This document shows, piece by piece, positions 36,052 through 45,900 of a DNA stretch of 64,000 nucleotides. Source of the stretch: JALYGY01 sp963800975 (GTDB lineage: Bacteria; Actinomycetota; Rubrobacteria; Rubrobacterales; Rubrobacteraceae); NCBI GenBank assembly GCA_963800975.1, contig CAWDDB010000008.1, forward strand, positions 434,001-498,000, in the 5' to 3' direction. The notes under the pieces were generated by a model, which saw nothing but the letters and a program-made list of their open reading frames with translations, had not been told where the DNA came from and did not search any database. The translations under genes were made by a program, and so were the position numbers. Position 1 is the first letter of the stretch, and the number at the start of each line of letters is the position of its first letter.

Positions 36052-37416
36052 CTACCCTGGTTGCGAGGTGTTCCGGTCCGTGCTCCGCTTGACCAGGACG
36101 TTCACGCCGTAGAGGACCAGACCCACGAGCAGCAGCAGACCGGCCACGTAGAAGACCGCGATGTCGGTAAAGGCCTGGTAGATCAGGAGCCCAGCTGCGA
36201 TCGCTCCCCCGAGGATCGGGAACACGGTCGGAGTGCGGAAGTGCTCGTGGCCTACGTCGTCGCGGCGCAGCACTAGCACGGAGATGTTGACCATCACGAA
36301 CGCCGTGAGGAGCAGCACCACGGTGGTGCTGCCTAGCGTTCCGAGTGCCTCGTCGTTGCGCCCGATGGTCACGAGGACCAGGAGGGCGATCGTGGTAGTA
36401 AAGAGGATCGACACCCACGGGGTGCGGCGCCCCGGGTGCACCCTGGAGAACGCGGACGGCATCACGCCCTGGTCTCCCATGCCGTAGATAATTCGGGAGG
36501 CCATGATCATGTTGATCAGGGCCCCGTTCGAGACGGCGAGGAGCGCAATGGCCGCGAAGAGCTTGGTCGGTATGGCTATGGGGCTTCTCTCCACGACCTC
36601 GAGTAGAGGCCCGCTCGACTCGGCGAGGGCCCCCGTTGGGACAACCATGGATGCGGTAAAGGTAACCAGGAGGTAGACGATGCCGGCGATGATCAGGGCT
36701 CCGAAGATGGCGCGCGGGTAGTTCCTGCTCGGGTTCTGGGTCTCTTCCGCCACGTTGACCGAGTCGTCGAAGCCTATCAGGGCGTAGAACGCGAGCACGG
36801 TACCTGCGAGAAGGGCGGTCAGGACGCTGGTCCCCTCCTTGAACTCGAACGCCCGGCTCGGATCCCCTTCCCCGGTCGAGAGAGCCGCCACGCCTATCGC
36901 GACGATTAGGATGAGGCCGGTGATCTCGACGCAGGTCAGTATCACGTTGATCCTCACCGACTCGGAGATGCCGTAGAAGTTGATGCAGCCGATCAGCACC
37001 ATGAAAACGAGCGCCGCACCGATTATCGGCACGGAGATGAACTGCGCCAGGTAGTCGCCGCTGAAGGCCAGGGTCAGGGTACACGCCGACGTGATTCCTG
37101 ACGCCATCACCGCGAACGCCACCATGAAGCTTATGAACTGGTTTCTGAAAGCGTTGTTGATGTAGGTCGCCGACCCACCAGCCCGCGGGTACTTGGTCAC
37201 GAGCTCGGCGTAGGACGACGCCGTGAAGATTGCGAGCACGAACGCGCAAAGGAAGGCCGCCCAGATGGCCCCGCCGACCAGCGCCCCGACCTCCCCGACC
37301 AGCGCGTAGATCCCCGCCCCGACAATGTCACCAAGAATGAAGAAGAGCAACAGGTACGGCCCTATGCCTCGTTTTAGGTCCGGGTGCTCCCTCTCGTGAG
37401 ATACGGATTCGTCCAT
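36052..37416 (-). CDS. APC family amino acid permease
   Basis: 454 residues with about twelve membrane helices. The first helix carries FILGDIVGAGIYALVGEVGALVGGA, the typical APC pattern, and RAGGSATYINNAFRN and FYALIGFDDSVNVAEETQNP follow. The N-terminal 20 residues are charged. It should import an amino acid or related amine with protons; no substrate clue. It is upstream of the NDH-2 gene on the same strand, with a 136-bp gap. Confidence 0.92.
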   Translation of the reverse strand: MDESVSHEREHPDLKRGIGPYLLLFFILGDIVGAGIYALVGEVGALVGGAIWAAFLCAFVLAIFTASSYAELVTKYPRAGGSATYINNAFRNQFISFMVAFAVMASGITSACTLTLAFSGDYLAQFISVPIIGAALVFMVLIGCINFYGISESVRINVILTCVEITGLILIVAIGVAALSTGEGDPSRAFEFKEGTSVLTALLAGTVLAFYALIGFDDSVNVAEETQNPSRNYPRAIFGALIIAGIVYLLVTFTASMVVPTGALAESSGPLLEVVERSPIAIPTKLFAAIALLAVSNGALINMIMASRIIYGMGDQGVMPSAFSRVHPGRRTPWVSILFTTTIALLVLVTIGRNDEALGTLGSTTVVLLLTAFVMVNISVLVLRRDDVGHEHFRTPTVFPILGGAIAAGLLIYQAFTDIAVFYVAGLLLLVGLVLYGVNVLVKRSTDRNTSQPG

Positions 37417-37504
37417 CCGCCCCTCCTCCCTCCTGGCCGACTCTCCCCACGCGCTGTGCGTCCAATTCTAGTCACGGCCCGGCAAGCCGGTCAAGATAGG
37501 GTTG

Positions 37505-38488
37505 CTACGGCAGCTTGACCCACGGCTCCTCGCCGTCTTCGGAGCCGTAGGCGGACCGCTCCTCCGCGACCGCCAGCCCATCCCTCCGTAGGCTGTCCAC
37601 CACGCCGGAGATCCACGGTAGGTCTTCGTCCTCGAACCCGTCGCGCAAACGGCGTCCAAGGTCCCGCAGGGCGATGCCCTGACCGCTCGCGGCCGCGTCC
37701 TCGCGCAGATGGGCGAGCACCCTGCCGCGATGGTACCGATTGGTGTCCTGGTACCTGTAGCCGGATTCCTTCCTCGAGCCACGCGGCAGCGCCGCGAGGG
37801 CGGATCCCAAGCGGGGACGCGCGCGACACTGGGCCCGCACGGGGCAGTCGTCGCACGCGGGCCTGCGGGCGGAGCAACGCGTGGCGCCGAACTCCATCAG
37901 CGCCTGGTTCCACTCCCAACCCCCTCCGGGGGGCACGAGACGGCCCGCCACGTCTAGAAGCTCACGGTCGGTGGCGGTTGGGTTGGGAACGTCGGGGCCA
38001 ACGAAGATCCGGTGCAGGACCCGGCGCATGTTGGTGTCCAGGAACGCAACGTCCTTCTCGAAGGCGAAGCAGGCGACGGCGCCAGCCGTGTACGGCCCGA
38101 CGCCGGGCAACTTGATGAGTGACGCCGGATCCGACGGCACCTTGCCGCCGTGTTCCTCGACTATGATGCGCGCGCTGCGGTGCAGGTTCACTACGCGCCT
38201 GTAACGTCCGAGATCGCCCCACGCCCGTATCGCGTCGGCGACCGGCGCCAGCGCCAGGGCCTCCACGGTCGGGAACCGTTCGAGGAACCGTTCGTAGAAG
38301 GGGATGGCCCTGACGACCTGGATCTGCTGCAGCATCACCTCGGAGACAAGCACCCGCCAGGGATCTCGGGTGTTTCGCCAGGGGAGGTCACGGCCGTGCT
38401 CCCGGTAGGCGGAGATCAAGGCCTCGCGCACGGCCTCGACCTTCTTCTTGTTCAGACGCCGCCTTCGAGGAGAACTCTTCTTGCCCAC
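37505..38488 (-). CDS. mutY: A/G-specific adenine DNA glycosylase
   Basis: 327 residues. The HhH-GPD glycosylase core shows DLPWRNTRDPWRVLVSEVMLQQ (catalytic Glu), KLPGVGPYTAGAV (helix-hairpin-helix) and VAFLDTNMRRVLHR (catalytic Asp). The iron-sulphur Cys set is complete, Cx6Cx2Cx5C in CSARRPACDDCPVRAQC. The last 110 residues lack clear similarity to the MutT-like domain that recognises 8-oxoG in longer MutY proteins. It removes A opposite 8-oxoguanine. Confidence 0.94.
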   Translation of the reverse strand: MGKKSSPRRRRLNKKKVEAVREALISAYREHGRDLPWRNTRDPWRVLVSEVMLQQIQVVRAIPFYERFLERFPTVEALALAPVADAIRAWGDLGRYRRVVNLHRSARIIVEEHGGKVPSDPASLIKLPGVGPYTAGAVACFAFEKDVAFLDTNMRRVLHRIFVGPDVPNPTATDRELLDVAGRLVPPGGGWEWNQALMEFGATRCSARRPACDDCPVRAQCRARPRLGSALAALPRGSRKESGYRYQDTNRYHRGRVLAHLREDAAASGQGIALRDLGRRLRDGFEDEDLPWISGVVDSLRRDGLAVAEERSAYGSEDGEEPWVKLP

Positions 38489-38560
38489 CCGCGGAGTCTA
38501 ATGGCCCGCCCCTCGTCCACAAGAGGCTCTTGACGGCACCCCGGCCTATGGTTCAACGGA

Positions 38561-39028
38561 TCAAGCCACCGTCCGTGTTACCAGAACTGGGCAATGCGCA
38601 TGCTTGACGACGGATTCGGCGACGCTCCCCACGGCCGCGCGCTTGAATGGTCCCTCGCCGCGGCTCCCCAGCACGATCAGCCCGGCATCGAGTTCCTCCG
38701 CGAGGCGCACTATCTCCGCGTCCGGCCGTCCGACCTCGGCGTGGGCTTCGGTCACGTTGCCCCCCGCGTCCGTGATCCGGCGAACCTGTTCGTCGAGAAC
38801 CTCGCGCGCGTTCTGCACGGCGTGTTCGTGCAGCTTCTGTCTCAGGGCGGGATCCACGAGGTCCACGACGGAGAGCATCCCCTGCACGGCGTAAACGCTC
38901 GAGATGGGCGCGACGTGGACCAGGTGCAACTCGAGGTCGAGCTTGCGCGCCAGATCCATAGCCACCCGGCCAGCGCGACGAGCCTCGAGTGAGCCGTCGG
39001 TGGCCAGCAGCACGAGACTCCCGAACAC
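38561..39028 (-). CDS. Universal stress protein, ATP-binding type
   Basis: 155 residues. LLATDGSLEARRAGRVAMDLA begins the fold, and the Gx2Gx9GS nucleotide motif is present in GSRGEGPFKRAAVGS, so an ATP-binding Usp. It follows the small membrane protein and the Pit transporter on the same strand (gaps of 11 nt and an overlap), so it probably shares their transcript. Confidence 0.92.
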   Translation of the reverse strand: MFGSLVLLATDGSLEARRAGRVAMDLARKLDLELHLVHVAPISSVYAVQGMLSVVDLVDPALRQKLHEHAVQNAREVLDEQVRRITDAGGNVTEAHAEVGRPDAEIVRLAEELDAGLIVLGSRGEGPFKRAAVGSVAESVVKHAHCPVLVTRTVA

Positions 39029-39039
39029 TGTTTCCTCGT

Positions 39040-39270
39040 TCAGTGCCCGAGTATCGCCAGCAGACCGGCGACGAGAAGGGCAACGCAGGCCGCAGCCGCG
39101 AGGATGGCCACCGCCGCGTAGGATAGGCCACCCTGGTTGTTTGAGCGGGCCTCGCTGTAGCGACCGAGCCCAACCAGGGTTAACCCGAAAAAGAGGACGA
39201 GGGCGTTGGCGCCGAGAAAGGTGACCGCGGCGACCGTGAGAAGGGCGGGGATGTCGACCAGCTCGCTCAT
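39040..39270 (-). CDS. 76-residue two-helix membrane protein
   Basis: Two hydrophobic segments, LTVAAVTFLGANALVLFFGLT and YAAVAILAAAACVALLVAGL, with a polar SEARSNNQGG loop. Its ATG overlaps the stop of the phosphate transporter gene (39267-39270), so the two are translationally coupled. It may be an accessory subunit; function unknown. Confidence 0.75.
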   Translation of the reverse strand: MSELVDIPALLTVAAVTFLGANALVLFFGLTLVGLGRYSEARSNNQGGLSYAAVAILAAAACVALLVAGLLAILGH

Positions 39271-40454
39271 GCCGCTCCTCCTGGCGCGCCGAGCGGCGGT
39301 GCCACCGGGCCCACGTCGTTGACGTTGTCTGCTGTCACGGGATCACGCCGGGAAGCGATCCACAACGCGCCGGCCGCCGCCCCGGCCACTATCGAGACGA
39401 GCACCACGCCCGTCGTGGGACCGAGGAACCTGACGGCTAGGCCTGCCGTGGCGGCCATCGCCGCCGCCCCTGGCAGGGTGAGTACCCAGGCGACCGCTAT
39501 GCTGCCGAAGACGCCCCAGTTTATGGAAGCGAAGCTCCTGAACCTGCCCAGGCCGGAGCCCACGACGCCACCGGAGATTACCTGGGTCGTGGAGAGGGAG
39601 AACCCGAGGGTCGCCGACGCGAGAATAGCGGCGGCACAGGCAGTCTCCGCGCCGAATCCCTGCGGCGGCGCGATGTCGCATACCCGGTTTCCGAGCGTGC
39701 GGATGATGCGCCAACCACCCATGTAGGTGCCGAATGCGATCGCCGTCGCGGAGGACACGATAACCCACATCGGCACCGTGAATTCCTCCCCACCGGGCAG
39801 GAACCCGCCCGCGATCAGCGCGAGCACTATGATCCCCATCGTCTTCTGGGCGTCGTTTGTACCGTGCGCCAGGGCGACGAGCGTGGCCGAGCCGATCTGA
39901 CCCCACTTGTATCCCCTGTCCGCGTACTCATCTGGCAAGCCGCGCACGATCCGGTACGCCAAGTATGTCGCCGTTGCGGCGACGACCGCGGCGATCAGGG
40001 GCGCCGCGACCGCGGGGACCAGCACGAGCGCCAGGAGCCCAGACCACTCCACCCCGCCGAGTCCCGCGGCGACCAGCGTCGCGCCAACGACGCCGCCTAT
40101 AAGGGCGTGTGATGAACTGGAGGGCAGCCCCAGGTACCAGGTGATCAGGTTCCACAGTATCGCCCCGATGAGCCCGGCGAAAACCACCGCCGGTGAGATC
40201 GCGTTGGACGACACGAGCCCCTCGGCTATCGTCGCCGCGACCGAGATGGAGAGAAACGCGCCAACGAAATTGAGGGCTCCGGCGAGCGCCACGGCGGCCC
40301 TGGGGGGGAGCGCTCCGGTGGCGACCGTGGTGGCCATCGCGTTGGCGGTGTCGTGAAACCCGTTCGTGAAATCGAAGACCAGCGCCACAACCACGACGAT
40401 CACTATCAGCACCAACGCGCCGTCCACCGCACCCCCGATTCGCGCCGCCACCAC
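39267..40454 (-). CDS. pit: Inorganic phosphate transporter, Pit family
   Basis: 395 residues with about ten membrane helices. The duplicated family motif is clear: DFTNGFHDTANAMATTVATGALPP near residue 28 and GTNDAQKTMGIIVLALI near 205. It is a low-affinity phosphate importer using protons or metal-phosphate. Coupled to the 76-residue protein and the universal stress protein downstream; the three-gene set is on the minus strand. Confidence 0.94.
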   Translation of the reverse strand: MVAARIGGAVDGALVLIVIVVVVALVFDFTNGFHDTANAMATTVATGALPPRAAVALAGALNFVGAFLSISVAATIAEGLVSSNAISPAVVFAGLIGAILWNLITWYLGLPSSSSHALIGGVVGATLVAAGLGGVEWSGLLALVLVPAVAAPLIAAVVAATATYLAYRIVRGLPDEYADRGYKWGQIGSATLVALAHGTNDAQKTMGIIVLALIAGGFLPGGEEFTVPMWVIVSSATAIAFGTYMGGWRIIRTLGNRVCDIAPPQGFGAETACAAAILASATLGFSLSTTQVISGGVVGSGLGRFRSFASINWGVFGSIAVAWVLTLPGAAAMAATAGLAVRFLGPTTGVVLVSIVAGAAAGALWIASRRDPVTADNVNDVGPVAPPLGAPGGAA

Positions 40455-40698
40455 ACTTTCCGCAGCGCATGATACACCTGAGACACTTACCTGCGCATCG
40501 GGGACCTACACCATCGCATCAGGTACGCTCCCACACCCTAGCGAGCGAGGGAACGAACCGCTCGGGCCAGGAGCCCCATGGCCCGAGCACCGACCCAGAA
40601 TCTCCTAGCGACGAGGGCACCCGGCAGGGTTGATGCCTCAGGTTCATTGTCTTCGCTACGGCGGTTCTAGAAGGGGTTTTCCCTCCTCGAGAACCGAT
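40455..40698. other. Intergenic region with inverted repeats
   Basis: About 240 bp upstream of the Pit gene and downstream of the aminotransferase gene on the same strand. It contains a 9-bp inverted repeat CTCGGGCCA / TGGCCCGAG (40561-40569, 40579-40587) and a hairpin CGGTTCT / AGAACCG (40662-40668, 40690-40696), just past the aminotransferase stop and likely its terminator. The Pit promoter should lie on the left side. No gene seen. Confidence 0.5.
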
Positions 40699-41787
40699 TC
40701 AGAGCAGGCTCGCGAGGCGCCCCACGCCCTCCCCTATCTGCTCGGGGGTCACGGCGCAGAAGGGCAGCCGCACGAACCTGTCACCCGGAAGGGAGCCGCC
40801 GTCGTCGGGGTCCGCGAAGAACGCCGCCCCGGGCGTGAGCACGAGCCCTCGCTCCATTGCCCGATCCACCAGGTTCTCGGTGTTGGCGTCCTCGGACAGG
40901 ATGACGCTCACGAAGAAGCCGCCGTCGGGAACGAAGGCCTGGGCGTCGGGCAGGTCGCGGCGCACCGCCTCGGCCATAGCCTTCCAGCGCGGCGTGTACA
41001 GGTCCTTCAGGCGATCTATGTTCGGCTGGAGCAGGCCACGGCGCAGATACTCAGCGACGGCGGCCTGCGTCGGGAGCACCGGGGAGAGGTAGGTGTCCTC
41101 GCCGAGCTTGGTAAGGGCGCCGATCAGGTCTGGGGGCGAGATCATGAACCCTACGCGGATGCCCGGGCTGAGGAGCTTGCTGAACGAGCTCATGGTCAGG
41201 ACGCGCGAGGGATCTATCTCGCGCAACATCGGCAGATCCTCCCCCCCGTAGCGCAGCTTGCGGTAAGGGATGTCTTCGATGACGAAGAACCCGTAAGAGT
41301 TCGCCAGCTCGACCACCCAGCGCCGCTTCTCGAGCGAGAGCGTCGCGCCTGCGGGATTCTGGAAGTCCGGCACCAGGTACAGGAACGCGGGCACCTCGCG
41401 CTGCAGCGCGGCCTCGAGCCGTTCGACGCTGATACCGTCCTCCTCGAGCGGGATACCTATGGCCCGCGCGCCCCGCCTCCGAAACGTCGTGATCGCGCGG
41501 TCGTAGCTCGGCTGCTCGGTATAGACCGCCATGCCAGGGCTGACCAGGTAGGCCGAGACGAGGTCCTGCAGCTGCAACGACCCGTTGCCGACCAGGATCT
41601 GGTCCTCTTCGACGCCGTACTCGGCGGCCAGCTCGCGCCTGAGCGGCGCGTATCCTGGCTGCTGCCCGTACTGCAACACGATCGCCGGGTCTTGCGTGAC
41701 CGCCGCCTCGAAGCACTCGCCCAGCTCCTCGGTCGGGAACGCCTCGGGCGGCGGGACGCCACGCGTGAACACGATCCTATCGTCCAT
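40699..41787 (-). CDS. PLP-dependent aminotransferase, class I/II (MocR/LysN-like)
   Basis: 362 residues, fold type I. DQILVGNGSLQLQDLVSAYL near residue 78, DFQNPAGATLSLEKR near 155, EDIPYRKLRYGG near 190 and the PLP lysine in TMSSFSKLLSPGIRVGF near 215 are all present. The pattern is that of 2-aminoadipate or multi-substrate aminotransferases, without the GntR domain of MocR regulators. Substrate uncertain. Confidence 0.9.
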   Translation of the reverse strand: MDDRIVFTRGVPPPEAFPTEELGECFEAAVTQDPAIVLQYGQQPGYAPLRRELAAEYGVEEDQILVGNGSLQLQDLVSAYLVSPGMAVYTEQPSYDRAITTFRRRGARAIGIPLEEDGISVERLEAALQREVPAFLYLVPDFQNPAGATLSLEKRRWVVELANSYGFFVIEDIPYRKLRYGGEDLPMLREIDPSRVLTMSSFSKLLSPGIRVGFMISPPDLIGALTKLGEDTYLSPVLPTQAAVAEYLRRGLLQPNIDRLKDLYTPRWKAMAEAVRRDLPDAQAFVPDGGFFVSVILSEDANTENLVDRAMERGLVLTPGAAFFADPDDGGSLPGDRFVRLPFCAVTPEQIGEGVGRLASLL

Positions 41788-41876
41788 GCAACCCTACCTC
41801 TCTTCGTTTCCTCGATCCATGATTCTCCACGTGGCCGGGGACGGATGCAACCTTCGGACACCTGGCCGCCCGAAGG

Positions 41877-42245
41877 TCACGGCGTCTCATCCGACGGCGT
41901 CAGCATGAACCACTCCACGAAGTCCCTGCAGCGTCCGCCTTCGTCGAATTCGAGCATCCACAGGTTGCAGTAGATGTCTCCGTTCGCGTACGCGGTGGTG
42001 CCGGTTGCAACCGCGCGGTCGCCCGCGACCAACTCCGGCCTATACCTTGCCTCCCACGACCCGTCAGGATCCCGGTCCTCGAGCCAGCTGGAGACTATGG
42101 CACCACGCCCGTGCAGCCGGTCGTCCCACGGGTGGAAGGCGTAGGTGGCGTCCTCGGCAAAAAGTGCCGCGATCGACGCCGGATCGTAGGTACGCCAGGC
42201 CTCGACGTAGTCGTCCAGCCAGGCCTGCACTTCCTCGTGATTCAT
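41877..42245 (-). CDS. SnoaL-like / NTF2-fold protein
   Basis: 122 residues from ATG 42245, with AAGGAG about 8 nt upstream. WLDDYVEAWRTYDPASIAALFAEDATYAFHPWDD and GAIVSSWLEDRDPDGSW are typical of the SnoaL-like half-barrel family. Members include hydrolases, isomerases and non-enzymatic domains. The gene is followed by the aminotransferase on the same strand, with a 90-nt gap. Function not known. Confidence 0.82.
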   Translation of the reverse strand: MNHEEVQAWLDDYVEAWRTYDPASIAALFAEDATYAFHPWDDRLHGRGAIVSSWLEDRDPDGSWEARYRPELVAGDRAVATGTTAYANGDIYCNLWMLEFDEGGRCRDFVEWFMLTPSDETP

Positions 42246-42324
42246 AAACGGGCTCCTTCTGGCTCGACGATAGTCGTCTGCCGTACGACAGAGAATGAGA
42301 AACCGGGGGCCAGCCGTTCGGTGC

Positions 42325-42825
42325 TCAAGAGGACGGGCCGGCCAGCGGTCCCGGCATCGAGTCCTGTCCGTGGGCCTCCTTCCACCTGGCAACGAACTCC
42401 TCGCTATCCTCGGTGCGAGAGCGCGGTAGCCCGTCATCCGTGAAGAAGGAACTAACGTGGCCCTCGAAACCGTAGTGGGCCACAGGCCGCAGACGGCCCG
42501 GCTCGTCGAGGCTACCGACCGTCAGGTGGATCTCCCCCGCCTCCCGGTCCTCGAACGAAAGCGGGGTGCCGCATTCCCGGCAGAAGCCGCGACGCGCGAT
42601 CTTCGAGGAGCGGAAGTAGGCCGGCTCCCCGCGCTCCCAACGAACCGATCCCTGCGGCGCGAAGAAAAACGCGCCGAAAAGGTTACCGAACGCCACCTGG
42701 CACATGCGACAGTGGCAGTAATACGCCTCGTCGTCGTCTACCTCGGCCAAGTAACGAATCGAGCCACACTGGCAGCCGCCGCGCAACGTAATTCTTCCAG
42801 CAGACAAAGCCACCTCGTTTCCCAA
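42325..42825 (-). CDS. GFA family zinc protein (glutathione-dependent formaldehyde-activating enzyme-like)
   Basis: 166 residues with the two zinc sites of the family: GGCQCGSIRY and YYCHCRMCQ near residues 16-42, then GFCRECGTPLSFEDREAGEIH near 80. Only founding members have been studied for S-hydroxymethylglutathione formation; most GFA proteins have unknown substrates. An unrelated gene follows 80 nt downstream. Confidence 0.88.
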   Translation of the reverse strand: MGNEVALSAGRITLRGGCQCGSIRYLAEVDDDEAYYCHCRMCQVAFGNLFGAFFFAPQGSVRWERGEPAYFRSSKIARRGFCRECGTPLSFEDREAGEIHLTVGSLDEPGRLRPVAHYGFEGHVSSFFTDDGLPRSRTEDSEEFVARWKEAHGQDSMPGPLAGPSS

Positions 42826-42923
42826 ACAAGCAACGACCTGAGTTTACACGCACGGGCGCAGATCCCCTGATCCCGCAAGCCAAGCAAAGGCAAACTCGAC
42901 CTCAGGCCTGCTAACTGAAACTT

Positions 42924-45900
42924 CTAGGAAACCTGTTCCATCTCCGGCTCGGCGGCCCGAGGCTTCGCGTAGGTTATGCACCTCGGACCGAGCACCTGCT
43001 TGAGCTCAGCGTGCAGGTCGGATGAGTCTTCGACGGCCCCGATACGCTCTTCGAGGTCTCCCTCGCTCGAGACCAGATACAGCGGGCTGCCGCCGCGGTG
43101 GCGGCCGACGATCTCGAAGGCCTTCTCGGCGGCCGAGCGCGGAAGGTCCACGAAGCAGGCGGCGTGGAGAAAGACGGGTTCCAGGCCCGGCTCAAGGTGC
43201 AGCTCCTCCATCTCCAGCGCCACTATCCTGGGGATCCCCTCCTTGCGCTCGACGCGCCCCTTCACCTTGAGCACGGCGTCTTCCCTGACGCACTCCGCGC
43301 AACTCGCGAAGACCCGCGGAAAGACGATGACCTCGGCCAGCCCTCGCGTGTCGTCGAGCTGCAGCATCGCCATCTGATCCCCTTTTCGGGTGGTGTTGAC
43401 CCGAACCGAGGTGGCGAGCCCCCCGACCCACACGACCGCCCCGTCCCGGCAGCTCTCCAGCTCCGAGACGGTCGTGTCGGCGTGCTTCTTCAGCTTGTGC
43501 AGGACCGGGCGCAGCGGATGATCCGAGACAAATAGCCCCAGGGTCTCCTTTTCCCACTCGAGGCTCTCGCGACTGTCGTCCTCCAGGGCGGGGATCTCGG
43601 GCTTGGGAGGCGCGAGGTCTGCCAGCTCGGCGGAGTCGAACATGCAGAACTGGTCGTCGTCGCCCGTAGCCTTGCTCTTTGCCACCCTCTCGACAGCCTG
43701 TCCGTGGACCGAGAGCATGGCCGCCCGCGGGTGTCCGGTCCAGTCGAACGCCCCGCACTTTATGAGCGACTCGAGGGCGCGCTTGTTGATTGTGCTCGCC
43801 CCGACGCGCTCGCAGAAGTCGAAGACGTCTTCGAAGGGGCCGTCCTCCTCGCGCGCTGCGATGATCGCCTCGACGCAGGACTCCCCGACGTTCTTCACGG
43901 CAGAGAGCCCGAAGCGAATGGTGTCGCCGACCGCCGTGAAGCGGCGACCGCTCTCGTTGACGTCGGGCGGCAGTACATCTATCTTCATCGCCCGCGCCTC
44001 GGCGACGTACTGCGGCACACGGTCCTTGGTGTTCATCACGCTGCTCATGAGGGCGGCCATGTATGCCTCGGGGTAGTGCGCCTTGAGGTAAGCAGTCTGG
44101 AAGGCGAGGAACGAGTAACACGCCGAATGGCTCTTGTTGAAAGAGTAGCCACCCGCCTTCTCCATCCAGTTCCAAAGCTCCTCGGCGGCCTCTGGCGCCA
44201 CCCGGTTCTTCGAGCAGCCATCGATGAACTTGTCCCTTAGCGGCGCAAGCAGCTTGACGTTCTTCTTGCCAATGGCTTTCCTCAGGGTGTCGGCCTCGCC
44301 CGGGGTGAAACCGCCGAGGGACTTGGAGATCTCCATCAGCTGCTCCTGGTAGGCGGCCACCCCGTAGGTTGGCTCCAGGATGGGCTTCAGGCGGGGGTCG
44401 AGGTACCGCACGCTCGCGGGGTCGTGCTTGCCGCGCTTGAAGTTGGGGATGTAGTCCATGGGCCCGGGACGGTACAGCGCGTTGAGGGCGACCAGGTCGT
44501 CGAAACGGTCGGGTTTGACCTCCTGCAGCATGCGCTGCATCCCACCAGACTCGAACTGGAAGACGCCGAACGTGTCGCCCCTCGCGAAGAGCTTCAGGGC
44601 CTTCTCGTCGTCCAGCGGGATGGTGCGAATGTCCACCTCCTCGCCAGTCAAAGCCTTGATAGATCCGAGCGTCTCCTCGATCACGTCCAGGTTCCTCAGG
44701 CCCAGGAAGTCCACCTTCAACAGCCCTAGCGCCTCCACGTCGCCCATGGGATGCTGGACCATAACCGAGCTCTCGTCCCGCGCGACGCGCTGCAGAGGAA
44801 CGATGTCCGTCAGGGGCTCCTCGGAGATCACCACGCCGGCCGCATGGGTCCCCGCGTGGCGGGCGAAGCCCTCGATCTCGAACGCCGTGTCGAGGACCTG
44901 CCTCGCGGCCTCGTCCCTCTCCACGAAGCGGATGATGTCCCGCGCGGCGCCCGGGTGCTTCTCCCCCGCCGCGTAGCCGTCCTCGCCCGGCGTGAGCACG
45001 TCGCGCAGCGTGGTCCCGACTGGTTTCTCCGGTATGAACTTGGCCAGCTTGTCCGTGTCGGAGTAGGGGTACTGGTAGATCCTGCCTGCGTCGCGGATTG
45101 CCGCCTTCGCCCCGATGGTCCCGAACGTGATGATCTGGGCCACGTGCTCGTGCCCGCCGTACTTGTCCGTGACGTAGCGCATCACCTCGCCGCGCCCCTG
45201 CACGGAGAAGTCTATGTCCACGTCGGGCATGCTGATCCGGTCCGGGTTGAGAAAGCGCTCGAACAGGAGCGAGTACTCGAGAGGATCGAGGTCCGTGATC
45301 TCCAGCCCGTAGGCCACGATGGCCCCGGCCGCGGACCCGCGACCGGGGCCAACGGCTATCTTGCGGTCCTTCGCGTATTTGACGAAGTCCCAGACGATGA
45401 GGAAGTAGTCTGCGAAGCCCATCTTCGCGATGGTCGCCAGCTCGAAGTCGAGCCTGCGCCTTATCTCGGGCGTGATCCCCCCGTAGCGCCTCGCGAGCCC
45501 CTCCTCGCAACGCTCGCGCAGGTAGTCGTCAGCCGTGTACCCCGCCGGCTTGGGGAAGTTGGGGAGCCTTGTCTTGCCCAGCTCTATCCCGACGTCCTCG
45601 ACCAGGTCGACGACCTTGATGGTGTTGTCCAGCGCCTCCGGGTGGTTCGGGAAGAGCCCGGCCATCTCCTCGGCCGACTTGACGTAGAACTCCTCGCCCG
45701 TGAACTTCATCCGCTTGGGGTCGCTGTGGAACTTGCCCGTGCCGATGCAAAGGAGCGCGTCGTGCATCCTGGCGTCGCTCCTCGCCGTGTAGTGGGAGTC
45801 GTTAGTCGCGACGAGGTCTATCCCGGTGTCTTTGTGCAGCCGGATCAGGCCCTCGTTCACCCGTTTCTGCTCGGGGATCGCCAGGTGGTCCTGCATCTCG